Below, in pieces: positions 8,836 to 18,030 of a DNA stretch of 64,000 nucleotides (position 1 is its first letter; the number at the start of each line of letters is the position of its first letter). The notes under the pieces are model-generated. The model saw only the letters and a list, made by a program, of their open reading frames with translations. It searched no databases and was not told the origin of the DNA. The translations under genes were made by a program, and so were the position numbers. This stretch comes from Glycomyces fuscus (lineage in GTDB: Bacteria; Actinomycetota; Actinomycetes; Streptosporangiales; Streptosporangiaceae): the NCBI GenBank assembly GCA_002529455.1, contig NYMS01000001.1, positions 88,018 to 152,017 on the forward strand, given 5' to 3'.

Positions 8836-9864
8836 ATGGATAGCGTCGCGGTGGTGGAACGGTTCGGTCTGGGCGCGGATGTGCGTCTGTGGTTGGAGGA
8901 GGCGGAGCGGCTGCCGGAGCCGGTGAGTGCTCTGGAGGTGCCGGTGGGTGCTGAGGCGGGGCGGGTGTTGGACCTGTTCGCGCTGGAGGCGGGGGACCGG
9001 GCCGAGGTGGAGGCGCTGTGGCCGGGGTCGGGGTCGGTGTGGGGGGAGTGGCCGCCGGAGTTGTGGCACCTGGTGGGGTGTATGTACCGGCGCCTGTGTG
9101 CGGACGCGGATCTGCCGGTGGGGGAGTGGCGGGACTGGCCGTCGTTGGTGGAGGCGGAGGATCCGCGGGTGCGGGTGGCGTCGTTGTGGGCGTTCGCGGC
9201 GCGGGTTCCGGCGCAGTTCGAGGCGCATGCGGCGTTGGGTGTGGATCCGTCGGTGACGGCGGCGACGTTGGCTGACGTGGGTGTGCAGGTGGCGCGGTCG
9301 CGGCGGATGTTCGGCCGGTTGGGTGTGGAGACGGCGTCGTGGGTGGCGGCGCAGTTTCGGGGGCGCCTGTACTGGGTGGGCGGGTTGCAGTTGGAGCCGG
9401 GGTTGTTGACCGACCAGGGTGGTGTGGAGTGGTATCCGGAGGCGGAGGCGGCGCGGTTGGGTCCGGGGATGGGCCGTGGGGATCTGGCGTTGCGGTTGCA
9501 CATTCCTTCGGGGGGTCTGGATCCGGCGTCGGTGGATGACGCGTTGGGTCGGGCGCGGGGGTTCGCGCGGGAGCATCTGGGGTTTGATCCGGTGGTGGCC
9601 ACGTGTACGTCGTGGTTGTTGGATCCGCAGTGGGAGGAGGTGTTGGGGGAGGGTTCCAACATCGTGGGGTTCCAGCGGCGGTTCACGTTGGTGGGGTGTG
9701 GGCAGCCGGGGGAGTCGGACGTGTTCCGGTTCGTGTTCGGGATGCCGGTGGTGGATGTGGCGGCTGCTGGGCGGCGGACGCGGTTGGAGCGTGCGGTGGT
9801 GGAGCGGTTGGAGTCGGGGGGTGGGTGGCAGGTGCGTACGGGGTGGTTGCGGTTGCCTGAGTAG
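8836..9864 (+). CDS. Acyltransferase-domain protein (NAT_N / GNAT-like C-terminal family)
   Basis: 342-residue cytoplasmic protein resembling actinobacterial acyltransferase-domain proteins built of an N-acyltransferase N-terminal domain followed by a GNAT-like C-terminal domain. Supporting segments are LHIPSGGLDPASVDDAL, LGFDPVVATCTSWLLDP and SNIVGFQRRFTLVG in the C-terminal half. I cannot point to a proven acyl-CoA site, so the reaction is unassigned. ATG 8836 was chosen because it begins a compact N-terminus, 117 bases from the divergent ligase start. The coding strand is T- and G-rich at third positions, unlike the C-rich genes on the left of the window. Confidence 0.75.
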   Translation: MDSVAVVERFGLGADVRLWLEEAERLPEPVSALEVPVGAEAGRVLDLFALEAGDRAEVEALWPGSGSVWGEWPPELWHLVGCMYRRLCADADLPVGEWRDWPSLVEAEDPRVRVASLWAFAARVPAQFEAHAALGVDPSVTAATLADVGVQVARSRRMFGRLGVETASWVAAQFRGRLYWVGGLQLEPGLLTDQGGVEWYPEAEAARLGPGMGRGDLALRLHIPSGGLDPASVDDALGRARGFAREHLGFDPVVATCTSWLLDPQWEEVLGEGSNIVGFQRRFTLVGCGQPGESDVFRFVFGMPVVDVAAAGRRTRLERAVVERLESGGGWQVRTGWLRLPE

Positions 9865-9953
9865 GGGTGGGTTGTGTGTTCCCCGGGGCTTGGTGGTGGG
9901 GGGTCCCGGGGGGCGGGTGGTGGGTGTGGTGGGAGAGGGCCGTTCGCCTTTAC

Positions 9954-9982
9954 TTGACATAATGTGCATTATCGGCGATATG
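9954..9982 (+). promoter_or_regulatory. Consensus -35 element overlapped by a palindrome
   Basis: TTGACA at 9954-9959 is a perfect -35 hexamer. The dyad ATAATG-TG-CATTAT (9959-9972) fills the spacer, and GATATG (9977-9982) is a weak -10 at 17 bases. A palindrome between -35 and -10 is the usual place for a repressor. Rightward transcription would start about 930 bases before xfp, and no open frame follows. Confidence 0.45.
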
Positions 9983-10503
9983 GGGAGGGTTCCGGGGAAG
10001 GGGTTCTCGTCCGTGTGGGCCCCGGGTGTGCGCCCGGGTGCTGTGGTGCGCCGGCGCGGCTGGGCGCCGGCGCGGCTGGGTGATCGTGTGTGCGGCGGGC
10101 CGGTCCGGGTTCGGTGCCGCGAGGTTCGGTGCGGGCGGTTGGTGATGGGGCGTCGCGTGCTCGGCCGGACGCCTGGCGTTGAGGGCGCGGTCGCGTCTTG
10201 GGCCTGCGGGTTGAGGGGTTCGGGCCGGTCCGCCGGTCCGTCTCGGCGCGGGCTCGGCGTGGTCCGCCCGGTGGTGTGGTGCGCGCGGGTCGCTCCAGGT
10301 CTGCGCTGGTGTCGTGTCCGGGCTGGTCCTCGCTGTGGCGGGGTGCTCTGGGGTCGGTGCTCGGTCCCCCGTTCCGGGTGGTTCTCCCTGGTGGGGCGGG
10401 GTGCGGTCCGGTGGGGTCCGGTGTCCTGGCGCTTGGGATCGGGGGTGTTGGTGGGTGGTGGGGTGTCCCCTGGGGTGTGAGCCTTCTCCGGTTCCTCCAT
10501 GTT

Positions 10504-10529
10504 TCATGCATAAACCGTGTTATGCATGA
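10504..10529. promoter_or_regulatory. 26-base palindrome upstream of phosphoketolase
   Basis: TCATGCATAA at 10504-10513 and its exact reverse complement TTATGCATGA at 10520-10529 flank ACCGTG. The arms are AT-rich in a very GC-rich region, which fits a protein-binding operator better than a terminator. Two copies of TTTTGTAG with a 10-base period follow immediately. Confidence 0.5.
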
Positions 10530-10810
10530 TTTTGTAGGGTTTTGTAGTTCTATGCGAAGTTCCGTGGTGGTCGGTTGGCTGACCGTCGGCTTCGCCACCG
10601 GGCCCCGCCCGCCCCTTCCGCTGCGCCCCCACCCCTCCGCGGGGCCCTCGCGCCCATGCCCGCCCTCCCGCTCCTCCCCCACTCGGCATCCGCCGCGGCG
10701 GCGCACGGGAGGCCCCGCCCGGCGTTTCCCCTCCCCCGCCCCGGGCAGGGGGGCGGCGTGGCAGGCGACGGTTTCCCGCCCGGGCCAGGCGGCCCCGCGG
10801 CACTCCGTTC

Positions 10811-10839
10811 GTGACCGGGTGAGTGCGGAGCGTTACCAT
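10811..10839 (+). promoter_or_regulatory. Candidate promoter of the xfp-ackA operon
   Basis: GTGACC (10811-10816) and TACCAT (10834-10839) are separated by 17 bases, matching the actinobacterial pattern nTGACn / TAnnnT. A transcript would start near 10846 and give a leader of about 80 bases ending in GGGAGGAAGA before the ATG at 10924. Confidence 0.4.
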
Positions 10840-10923
10840 TGCCCGGGTCGGGCGCGGACTCCCCCGGTGCGCCGTCCCGCTCCCCCTCCACACACGGGAA
10901 CGCCCTCCTGGGAGGAAGACGGT

Positions 10924-13272
10924 ATGGCCCTGGAAGATGACGAACTGCGACGCGTCGACGCCTACTGGCGGGCCGCGAACTACCTGTCGGTCGGGCAGAT
11001 CTATCTGCTGGACAATCCGCTGCTGCGTGAGGAGCTGCGGCCCGAGCACATCAAGCCGCGCCTTCTGGGGCACTGGGGCACCACCCCGGGGCTGAACTTC
11101 TGCTACGCGCATCTGAACCGGGCGATCCGGGCCCGGGACCTGGACATGATGTACGTGATGGGGCCGGGGCACGGCGGCCCGGCGGCGGTGGCCAACGCCT
11201 GGTTGGAGGGCACCTACAGCGAGGTGTACCGGCACGTGGGCCAGGACGTGGACGGTATGCGGCGGCTGTTTCGGCAGTTCTCCTTTCCCGGCGGGGTGCC
11301 CAGCCATGTGGCGCCCGAGACGCCGGGGTCGATCCACGAGGGCGGTGAGCTGGGCTACTCGCTGGCGCACGCGCAGGGTGCGGCCTTCGACAACCCCGAC
11401 CTGGTGGTGGCGTGTGTGGTGGGCGACGGTGAGGCCGAGACGGGTCCGCTGGCGGGCAGTTGGCGCGGCAACGCGTTCCTGAACCCCGTGCACGACGGTG
11501 CGGTGCTGCCGATCCTGCACCTGAACGGGTACAAGATCGCCAATCCCACGGTGCTGGCGCGGATTCCCGAGCGGGAGCTGCTGTCCTACTTCGAGGGGCT
11601 GGGGTACCGGCCGCTGGTGGTCAGCGGGGAGGATCCCCGGTACATGCACCGGCGGATGGCCGAGGTGGTGGACGAGGCGCTGGAGGAGATCGCGCGGATC
11701 CAGCACCGGGCGCGCGTGCTGGGTGTGCGGGAGCGCCCGGTGTGGCCGTTGGTGGTTCTGCGCTCACCCAAGGGGTGGACGGGGCCGGTGGAGGTGGACG
11801 GTCGGCCGGTGGAGGGGACGTGGCGTTCCCACCAGGTGCCGTTGGGCCAGGTGCGTTCCGACGAGGGGCACCGGAGGCTGTTGGAGGAGTGGATGCGCTC
11901 CTACCGGCCCGAGGAGCTGTTCGGGGAGTCGGGTGCTCCGGTGGCCGAGGTGCGTGGCCAGGCGCCCGAGGGCGATCGGCGGATGAGTGCGAGTCCGCAT
12001 GCCAACGGCGGGGTGCTGCGGCGTGAGCTGGTGTTGCCGGACTTTCGCGGGTACGCGGTGGAGGTGGGCAGGAGTGGGACCCAGACCAGTGAGGCGACGC
12101 GTGTGCTGGGCGGTTTCCTGAGGGATGTGATCCGGGCCAATCCGCGGACGTTTCGGTTGGTGGGGCCGGACGAGACGGCCTCCAACCGGTTGGACGCGGT
12201 GTTCGAGGCCTCGGACAAGGAGTGGGAGGCCGGGGTGTTGGCGACCGATGAGCACCTGGGGCCCGGGGGCCGGGTGATGGAGGTGCTCAGTGAGCATCTG
12301 TGCCAGGGGTGGTTGGAGGGGTATCTGCTGACCGGTCGGCACGGGGTGTTCAGTTGCTATGAGGCGTTCGTGCACATCGTGGACTCGATGTTCAACCAGC
12401 ACGCCAAGTGGTTGAAGGTGTCGCGGCAGCTGCCGTGGCGGCGTCCGGTCCCGTCGTTGAACTACCTGTTGACCTCGCATGTGTGGCGCCAGGACCACAA
12501 CGGGTTCACCCATCAGGATCCGGGGTTCTTGGACGTGGTGCTGAACAAGCCCGCGGAGGTGGTGCGGGTGTACCTGCCGCCGGACGCCAACACGCTGCTG
12601 TCGGTGGCCGACCACTGTCTTCGTTCCAGCGACTACGTCAACGTGGTGGTGGCGGGCAAGCAGCCGGGGCTGGGTTACCTGTCGATGGAGGAGGCGGTGG
12701 CGCACTGCGCGCGCGGGATCGGGATCTGGGAGTGGGCCAGTACCGACGGCGGTGCGGATCCGGACGTGGTGCTGGCGTGTGCGGGTGATGTGCCCACGTT
12801 GGAGGCGTTGGCGGCGGCGGATCTGGTGCGTCGGTGGTTGCCGCGGGTGCGGGTGCGGGTGGTCAACGTGGTGGATCTGATGCGGTTGCAGCCCGACAGC
12901 GAGCACCCGCACGGGTTGTCCGACGTGGAGTACGACGCTTTGTTCACCACCGACAAGCCGGTGATCTTCGCTTTCCACGGGTATCCGTGGCTGGTGCACC
13001 GGTTGGCCTACCGGCGGGCGGGCCACGGGAACCTGCACGTGCGCGGGTACAGGGAGCGGGGTACCACGACCACGCCGTTCGACATGGTGATGCTCAACGA
13101 CCTGGACCGGTTCCACCTGGTGATGGATGTGATCGACCGGGTCCCGGGGCTGGGGCGGCAGGCGGCGGACGTGCGTCAGCGGATGGCGGAGGAGCGGTTG
13201 CGGCACCGGGCCCACACGCGGGAGTTCGGTGAGGATCCCGCTGAGATCCGTGAGTGGGTGTGGCGGCACTGA
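10924..13272 (+). CDS. xfp: Phosphoketolase (xylulose-5-phosphate/fructose-6-phosphate)
   Basis: Thiamine-diphosphate enzyme that cleaves xylulose-5-P (and/or fructose-6-P) with phosphate to acetyl-phosphate and glyceraldehyde-3-P or erythrose-4-P. 782 residues, close to the family length. Visible family segments are [41 protein letters not shown] (substrate site), [14 protein letters not shown] and IANPTVL (ThDP/metal binding), then [21 protein letters not shown] and [17 protein letters not shown]. The Shine-Dalgarno GGGAGGAAGA precedes the ATG. It overlaps ackA by one base (TGATG), so acetyl-phosphate is made and used by translationally coupled enzymes. Confidence 0.97.
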   Translation: MALEDDELRRVDAYWRAANYLSVGQIYLLDNPLLREELRPEHIKPRLLGHWGTTPGLNFCYAHLNRAIRARDLDMMYVMGPGHGGPAAVANAWLEGTYSEVYRHVGQDVDGMRRLFRQFSFPGGVPSHVAPETPGSIHEGGELGYSLAHAQGAAFDNPDLVVACVVGDGEAETGPLAGSWRGNAFLNPVHDGAVLPILHLNGYKIANPTVLARIPERELLSYFEGLGYRPLVVSGEDPRYMHRRMAEVVDEALEEIARIQHRARVLGVRERPVWPLVVLRSPKGWTGPVEVDGRPVEGTWRSHQVPLGQVRSDEGHRRLLEEWMRSYRPEELFGESGAPVAEVRGQAPEGDRRMSASPHANGGVLRRELVLPDFRGYAVEVGRSGTQTSEATRVLGGFLRDVIRANPRTFRLVGPDETASNRLDAVFEASDKEWEAGVLATDEHLGPGGRVMEVLSEHLCQGWLEGYLLTGRHGVFSCYEAFVHIVDSMFNQHAKWLKVSRQLPWRRPVPSLNYLLTSHVWRQDHNGFTHQDPGFLDVVLNKPAEVVRVYLPPDANTLLSVADHCLRSSDYVNVVVAGKQPGLGYLSMEEAVAHCARGIGIWEWASTDGGADPDVVLACAGDVPTLEALAAADLVRRWLPRVRVRVVNVVDLMRLQPDSEHPHGLSDVEYDALFTTDKPVIFAFHGYPWLVHRLAYRRAGHGNLHVRGYRERGTTTTPFDMVMLNDLDRFHLVMDVIDRVPGLGRQAADVRQRMAEERLRHRAHTREFGEDPAEIREWVWRH

Positions 13273-14348
13273 TGCGTGTTCTGGTGGTCAACGCAGGTTC
13301 CTCCAGCCTGAAGCTGGGGGTGGTGGACGGTGACGGGGCGGTGCTGGCCTCGGAGTCGATCCCCGTGCGCGGTGGGCACTGGGATCGGCGGGAGCTGAGC
13401 CGGGTGTTGGAGGGTGTGCCCGAGGTGGACGCGGTGGGTCACCGGGTGGTGCACGGGGGCGATGAGTTCGTCGACCCGGTGCGCCTGGACGCCTCGGTGG
13501 TGGAGCGGTTGCGGGCGTGGGGTTCGCTGGCGCCCCTGCACCAGCCCAAGGCGCTGGAGGCGATCGAGGCGGTGGGGCGGGTGCTGCCCGACCGTCCGGC
13601 GGTGGCCTGTTTCGACACCGCCTTCCACGCCGGTCTGCCGGAGGTGGCGTCCACGTACGCGGTGCCCGAGCGGTGGCGCCGGGAGCTGGGGGCGCGCAGG
13701 TACGGGTTCCACGGGCTCTCGCACGCCTACGTGTCGCGGCGGGCGGTGGAGTTGACCGGTGGGGAGCGTGTGGTGAGCGCGCACCTGGGGTCGGGGGCGT
13801 CGTTGGCGGCGGTGTCGGGGGGCCGGTGCGTGGACACCAGCATGGGGTTCACCCCGTTGGAGGGGGTGGTGATGGCCACGCGTTCGGGGAGTGTGGACCC
13901 GGGGCTGGTGGTGTGGCTGGTGCGCCATGGCGGGTTGTCGGTGGAGGAGGTTGAGCGGGGGTTGGAACGCGAGTCGGGGTTGTTGGGGCTCGCGGGGACC
14001 GAGGACATGCGTGAGGTGTTGGCGCGTGAGGACGCGCGGGCGCGGCTGGCGTTGGGGGTGTACGTGCACCGGTTGTGTGCGGGTGTGGCGTCGATGGCGG
14101 CCGCGTTGGGCGGGGTGGACACGTTGGTGTTCACCGGTGGTGTGGGTGAGGCCGCGGCACCGGTGCGTGAGCGTGTGGCGCGGGGGTTGGGTTTTTTGGG
14201 GGTGGGTGTGGATGGGGCGGTGAATGCCGCTGTGGAGGGTGAGGCGGAGGTGACGGGGGTTGGTGCGCGGGTGCGTACGTTGGTGGTGCCCGCGCGTGAG
14301 GACGTGGAGATCGCGGCGGGGGTGCGGCGGGTGCTGGGTTCGGGGTGA
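13272..14348 (+). CDS. ackA: Acetate kinase
   Basis: Transfers phosphate from acetyl-phosphate to ADP, giving acetate and ATP (EC 2.7.2.1), completing the phosphoketolase shunt. 358 residues, shorter than the typical ~400. Family motifs are VVNAGSSSLK at the N-terminus, GHRVVHGG, CFDTAFH, RYGFHGLSH, HLGSGASL and DTSMGFTPLEGVVMATRSG. The C-terminal regulatory part is present (FTGGVGEAAAPVRERV). The shortening lies mainly in the N-terminal domain between the GSSS motif and HRVVHGG, where most homologues have a longer insert. The start codon overlaps the xfp stop. Confidence 0.96.
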   Translation: MRVLVVNAGSSSLKLGVVDGDGAVLASESIPVRGGHWDRRELSRVLEGVPEVDAVGHRVVHGGDEFVDPVRLDASVVERLRAWGSLAPLHQPKALEAIEAVGRVLPDRPAVACFDTAFHAGLPEVASTYAVPERWRRELGARRYGFHGLSHAYVSRRAVELTGGERVVSAHLGSGASLAAVSGGRCVDTSMGFTPLEGVVMATRSGSVDPGLVVWLVRHGGLSVEEVERGLERESGLLGLAGTEDMREVLAREDARARLALGVYVHRLCAGVASMAAALGGVDTLVFTGGVGEAAAPVRERVARGLGFLGVGVDGAVNAAVEGEAEVTGVGARVRTLVVPAREDVEIAAGVRRVLGSG

Positions 14349-14377
14349 GGTGGACGCCTCTCCCCCATGGTCGGTCC

Positions 14378-14414
14378 GGCCCGGTCAGGGGGCCCTCTCC
14401 CCTGCGGCCGGGCC
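14378..14414 (+). terminator. Terminator after ackA
   Basis: Two nested stems: GGCCCGG (14378-14384) with CCGGGCC (14408-14414), and CAGGGG (14386-14391) with CCCCTG (14399-14404) around a 7-base loop, 30 bases after the ackA stop and followed by TTCCCC. Confidence 0.7.
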
Positions 14415-14549
14415 TTCCCCGGTTTCACCTCCCCGGTTCCGTTGCGGTGCCGCGGGTGCCTCCCCTCCCCCGCCCCGGGGCGTCGAACGCGTTCGTACGC
14501 GGTGGCGGCGGGCGGTGGAAGTGCCCGCGGAATCGGGGATGCTGGGGGT

Positions 14550-15539
14550 ATGAGTGCTCAGAGGGGGCCTGTGGTCGAGGCTGTGGAGCAGTACCTGGTG
14601 GCGCGTCGGGCGGCCAAGCCCTCCCCGCACACGGTGGCCGCCTACCGGCGTGATCTGCGCGGGGTGCTGGGGTGTGTGGCGCAGGTGGTGGGTGTGGAGC
14701 CCGAGCGGGTGGGGTGGCAGGACCTGGAGGCGGGGGTGTTGCGGGCGGCGTTCGCGGAGTTCGCCGCGGAGCGGGCGGCCTCCAGTGTGCTGCGGGCCTG
14801 GTCGACGTGGAACGGGTTCTTCGCGTTCTGGGTGTCGGAGCGGGTGGTGGCGGGCAATCCGATGTCGGCGGTGCCGCGGCCGCGGGTGCGTCCCTCCGGG
14901 CCCAAGCCGTTGATGGGTGAGGACACTCCGGAGCGGTTGTTGGAGGCGTTGGCGCGGGGTGCGCGCAAGGCGCGTGATCCGTGGCCGGAGCGGGATCTTG
15001 CGGTGTTGGCGTTGGCGCTGCTGACGGGGATGCGGTCGGCGGAGATGCTCTCGCTTCGGGTGGAGTCGGTGGGCGGGCGTTCGGGTGAGCGTCGTATCCG
15101 GGTGGTGGGCAAGGGCGGGGGTGAGCGGGTCCTGCCGATCGAGGTGCCGTTGGAGGCGCTGTTGGAGGCGTATCTGGCCTCGCGGCGTGAGCGGTTCGGT
15201 CAGGTGCGGGGGTCGGATCCCTTGTTGGTGGACAACCGGGGCGAGGGGTTGCGCCGTGGTGGGCTGCAGTATCTGGTGCAGCAGTGCTACAGGCACGCGG
15301 GTGTGCACGACCGGGTGGCGCGGGGGACGCTGGTGCACGCGTTGCGGCACACCTTCGCGACGCGGTTGGCGGAGGACGGGGCGTCGGTGACCGAGATCAT
15401 GCACCTTCTGGGGCATGCGTCGGTGGCGTCGTCGCAGGCCTACATCGAGGTGACGGCGCGGGCGCAGCGGGAGGCGGCGTCGTCGAACCGTACGTACGGG
15501 GTGCTGCGGCGTCTGGTGGCCGAGGGCGGGGGCGGCTGA
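14550..15539 (+). CDS. Tyrosine recombinase, XerC/XerD-like
   Basis: Site-specific DNA recombinase, 329 residues, with an N-terminal SAM-like core-binding domain (about 8-100) and a catalytic domain. The catalytic residues are in place: Arg162 (TGMRSAEML), Lys188 (GKGGGERVLP), His263-x-x-Arg266 (HALRHTFATRL), His289 (LLGHAS) and Tyr298 (SQAYIEVT). Size and motifs fit chromosomal XerC/D recombinases rather than phage integrases, though it is not with other replication genes here. The ATG follows GGGGGT. The next gene begins about 25 bases after its stop, suggesting one transcript with the nuclease and hydrolase. Confidence 0.92.
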   Translation: MSAQRGPVVEAVEQYLVARRAAKPSPHTVAAYRRDLRGVLGCVAQVVGVEPERVGWQDLEAGVLRAAFAEFAAERAASSVLRAWSTWNGFFAFWVSERVVAGNPMSAVPRPRVRPSGPKPLMGEDTPERLLEALARGARKARDPWPERDLAVLALALLTGMRSAEMLSLRVESVGGRSGERRIRVVGKGGGERVLPIEVPLEALLEAYLASRRERFGQVRGSDPLLVDNRGEGLRRGGLQYLVQQCYRHAGVHDRVARGTLVHALRHTFATRLAEDGASVTEIMHLLGHASVASSQAYIEVTARAQREAASSNRTYGVLRRLVAEGGGG

Positions 15540-15564
15540 GTCGGGGTGTGGCTAGGCTTTGCCT

Positions 15565-16383
15565 GTGGATACGACTTTCTTGACTGTTTCGAGCGTCAAT
15601 GTGAACGGGTTGCGGGCCGCGGCGAGGAAGGATCCGGGGTTCGTGGGGTGGTTGGCGGCCACGGACGCCGATGTGGTGTGCCTCCAGGAGACGCGGGCCG
15701 AGGCCGAGCAGCTGCCGGCGGGGGTGGTGGCTCCCGAGGGGTGGCATGTGGTGTTGGCTCCGGCGGCGGCGCGGGGGCGTGCGGGGGTCGCGGTGTACTC
15801 GCGGCGTGAGCCCGACGAGGTGCGTGTGGGGTTCGGGCATGCCGAGTTCGAGGATGCGGGCCGGTATGTGGAGGTGGACCTGGGTGGGGTGACGGTGGCC
15901 AGCCTGTACCTGCCCTCGGGTGAGGTGGGTACCGAGCGCCAGGAGGAGAAGGAGCGCTTCATGGAGGCGTTCTTGCCGTACCTGGTCAAGCGGCGTGCGC
16001 AGGTGGAGGAGCGCGGTCGTGAGCTGGTGGTGTGCGGTGACTGGAACATCGCCCATGCCGAGGTGGATATGAAGAACTGGCGGGCCAACCGTAAGAACGC
16101 GGGGTTCCTGCCCGAGGAGCGGGAGTGGTTGTCGCGGGTTTTCGACGAGGCGGGGTACGTGGACGTGGTGCGGTCGTTGCATCCGGACCAGGAGGGGCCC
16201 TACACGTGGTGGTCCTACCGTGGTCGTGCCTTCGACAACGACGCGGGGTGGCGGATCGATCTGCAGGTGGCCACGCCGGGGTTGGCGGGGCGTGCGGTGC
16301 AGGCGCGGGTGGAGCGTGCTGAGGAGCATGCGGGGCGTTGGTCGGATCACGCTCCGGTGACGGTGCGCTACCGGATGCGGTAG
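15565..16383 (+). CDS. xthA: Exodeoxyribonuclease III-type endonuclease/exonuclease
   Basis: Mg-dependent AP endonuclease / 3'-5' exonuclease of the EEP fold, about 272 residues. Catalytic segments are VNVNGLRAA (Asn), VVCLQETR (Glu), SLYLPSG (Tyr), VVCGDWNIAH (Asp-x-Asn), a metal/DNA-site segment around DNDAGWRIDL and WSDHAPV (Asp-His). It acts in base-excision repair of abasic sites. The start is uncertain: GTG 15565 or TTG 15559 two codons earlier; neither has a strong Shine-Dalgarno. It sits between a Xer-type recombinase and a hydrolase, with 12 bases to the latter. Confidence 0.93.
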   Translation: MDTTFLTVSSVNVNGLRAAARKDPGFVGWLAATDADVVCLQETRAEAEQLPAGVVAPEGWHVVLAPAAARGRAGVAVYSRREPDEVRVGFGHAEFEDAGRYVEVDLGGVTVASLYLPSGEVGTERQEEKERFMEAFLPYLVKRRAQVEERGRELVVCGDWNIAHAEVDMKNWRANRKNAGFLPEEREWLSRVFDEAGYVDVVRSLHPDQEGPYTWWSYRGRAFDNDAGWRIDLQVATPGLAGRAVQARVERAEEHAGRWSDHAPVTVRYRMR

Positions 16384-16395
16384 GAGGAGGCGGTC

Positions 16396-17142
16396 ATGGG
16401 TGTGCCGATCGTTTTGGTGCACGGGTTGCGGGTGTCGGGGACGATGTGGCGTCCGCAGGTGGAGCTGTTGGAGGCTCAGGGGCGTACGGTGGCGGTCCCT
16501 GATCTTCCGGGGCACGGGTCGCGGCGGGGTGAGGAGTTCTCGCTGGGGCGTGCGGTGGATGCGGTGCTGGACGCGATCGACGGTGTGGGTGGTCGTGCGC
16601 TGTTGGTGGGGTTGAGCCTGGGCGGGTTCGTCTCGATCGCGGCGGCGGGTGCTGCTCCGGATCGGGTGGCGGGGTTGGTGGCGGCCAGTTGTACGGCCAA
16701 GCCCGCGCAGTTGTTGGCGCAGGTGTACCGGATTCCTGCGGTGCTGATGGATCGGTTGCCGGACAAGGGTGCGGCGGTCAACGAGCGGTTTCACCGGTTG
16801 ACGTTGCGTGATGGTGCGGCTGAGGCGGTGTTGGGGGGTGGTTTGGCGGTGGAGGCGGCCACGGCGGTGATCGACGCGGTCTCGGAGATGGACGTGTTGT
16901 CGGCGTTGGCTTCGTATGAGGGGCCGGTGTGGTTGATCAACGGGGCGCGTGACCACTTCCGGATCCATGAGAAGCATTTCTTCGACGCGTGTGTGGATGG
17001 TCGGTTGGTGAATGTGCCGCGGGCGGGGCACATGGTGAGTCTGGATCAGCCGGTGAATTTTTCGCGGATTGTGGCGGATGCGGCTGATGTGGTGTCGGGG
17101 CGTGAGCGTGCCCGGCGTGCGGTGGAGGCCGGGGAGGGCTGA
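16396..17142 (+). CDS. Alpha/beta hydrolase
   Basis: Serine hydrolase of the alpha/beta fold, 248 residues, no signal peptide. The oxyanion motif is LVHGLRVSG, the nucleophile elbow GLSLGG (Ser around residue 75), the acid Asp is probably in NGARDHF and the catalytic His in RAGHMVS near the C-terminus. These resemble lactonase/esterase or dehalogenase-like hydrolases; the substrate cannot be assigned. ATG 16396 has a strong AGGAGGAGG upstream. It is the last gene of the recombinase-nuclease-hydrolase group and ends at a hairpin. Confidence 0.9.
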   Translation: MGVPIVLVHGLRVSGTMWRPQVELLEAQGRTVAVPDLPGHGSRRGEEFSLGRAVDAVLDAIDGVGGRALLVGLSLGGFVSIAAAGAAPDRVAGLVAASCTAKPAQLLAQVYRIPAVLMDRLPDKGAAVNERFHRLTLRDGAAEAVLGGGLAVEAATAVIDAVSEMDVLSALASYEGPVWLINGARDHFRIHEKHFFDACVDGRLVNVPRAGHMVSLDQPVNFSRIVADAADVVSGRERARRAVEAGEG

Positions 17143-17160
17143 GCCGCGGGTGTGTTCGTG

Positions 17161-17188
17161 CGGGGTGGGGGCTGGTGCCTCCACCCCG
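17161..17188. terminator. Hairpin between converging hydrolase and methyltransferase genes
   Basis: CGGGGTGGGGGC (17161-17172), loop TGGT, GCCTCCACCCCG (17177-17188): a 12-base stem with one G-T pair, lying between the stops at 17142 and 17199. It can serve both directions. Confidence 0.75.
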
Positions 17189-17198
17189 TTGTCGTGTG

Positions 17199-17927
17199 TC
17201 AGGGGGTGGGTGCGGTGGGTCGGGCGGGGGCCGGCAGGCGGAAGTAGATGGCGGGGTTGTGGTGGCCGGGGTGCAGGGGTGTGGTCAGGCCGAGTTCCTC
17301 CTTGAGTTCGCGTAGGGCGCGGTGGGTGTGGGGTGCGCGGGCGGCGGAGGCGGTGAAGAAGCCGGTGGTGTGGGCGGTGAGCCAGGCCATGACGTGGGCG
17401 CCTTCGGTGTAGGGCGGGGTGGAGCGTTGGCGGAAGACGTCGTGGATGGTGACGGGGGTGTGCGGGGGCAGGGTGGGCAGCAGGTGGTGCAGGTACCAGC
17501 GGGCGAACCAGCCCTGGTGGGTGGCGTTGATGTGCAGGTGGTCGGTGCGCGGGGGCAGGTGGGCGGTGGTGGTGCGGACGTCGCCGTGGGTGAGGGTCCA
17601 GCGGGTGCGGGCCAGGTCGGTGGGGACGTGGCGGGGTGCGTGGTCGCGGGTGTCGAAGGAGTGCAGGTGGCCGGTGCCGTTGTCGCGTAGGGCGGACAGG
17701 ATCCAGGTGGTGGACCAGCCGTGGTCGGGGCCGATCTGGACGGTGTGGGCGGGGGTGTTCTCGCGTAGGAGCAGGTAGGTGATCTCGGCTTCGATGTCGT
17801 CGGTGCAGGGGCGCAGGTGGGGGTTGGTGGTGTGGTGGTGGCGCATCTGGTCGCGGACCAGGGCCAGGTCGTCGCGGTGGGTGCGGTAGAGGTGGCGGAC
17901 GTGGTCGAGGTCGATGGTGGTGGGCAT
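17199..17927 (-). CDS. Class I SAM-dependent methyltransferase-like protein
   Basis: 242-residue soluble protein with a Rossmann-type methyltransferase outline: VQIGPDHGWSTTWIL resembles motif I (ExGxxxGxST of the Methyltransf_24/CmcI-like group), HLHSFDTRD gives the acidic residue after strand 2, and HDVF and HINATHQGWFARWYL follow. The coding sequence uses many CAC and ACC codons, so the protein is unusually rich in His and Thr. The start is uncertain: ATG 17927 was chosen; GTG 17954 would add nine residues. Substrate unknown. It stands alone between a converging hydrolase and a two-component system. Confidence 0.75.
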   Translation of the reverse strand: MPTTIDLDHVRHLYRTHRDDLALVRDQMRHHHTTNPHLRPCTDDIEAEITYLLLRENTPAHTVQIGPDHGWSTTWILSALRDNGTGHLHSFDTRDHAPRHVPTDLARTRWTLTHGDVRTTTAHLPPRTDHLHINATHQGWFARWYLHHLLPTLPPHTPVTIHDVFRQRSTPPYTEGAHVMAWLTAHTTGFFTASAARAPHTHRALRELKEELGLTTPLHPGHHNPAIYFRLPAPARPTAPTP

Positions 17928-18030
17928 GTGGTTCCCCGGGTGTGGCGTGGACACGGTGTGGTTGCCGAAAGTAGCAGTGTTGTTGCCGTGTGTTCATTTG
18001 GGGGTGGGTGTGTCGTCGTGTGCGGGGCTG

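Larger units (their letters stand above)
9865..10923. other. 1-kb region without a convincing gene, upstream of phosphoketolase
   Basis: All open frames here translate to low-complexity Pro/His/Arg/Thr or Gly/Val/Trp strings, so I call no gene. It does hold structured DNA: a consensus -35 with an adjoining palindrome (9954-9982), a GC-rich block with a 16-base direct repeat (CGCCGGCGCGGCTGGG, around 10048-10080), a 26-base palindrome (10504-10529) followed by two copies of TTTTGTAG (10530-10537 and 10540-10547), and a possible promoter just before xfp. A non-coding RNA or long leader is possible. Confidence 0.5.

Noticed and set aside
9950..10507. Minus-strand frame with an ATG next to the 10504 palindrome
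   Set aside because: Product is almost entirely Pro, His, Arg, Thr and Ala with no hydrophobic core or domain; kept only as non-coding structured DNA.
14550..15539. Idea that this recombinase marks an integrated phage or element
   Set aside because: Size and motifs are those of a chromosomal Xer-type recombinase; no phage genes, attachment repeats or tRNA nearby.
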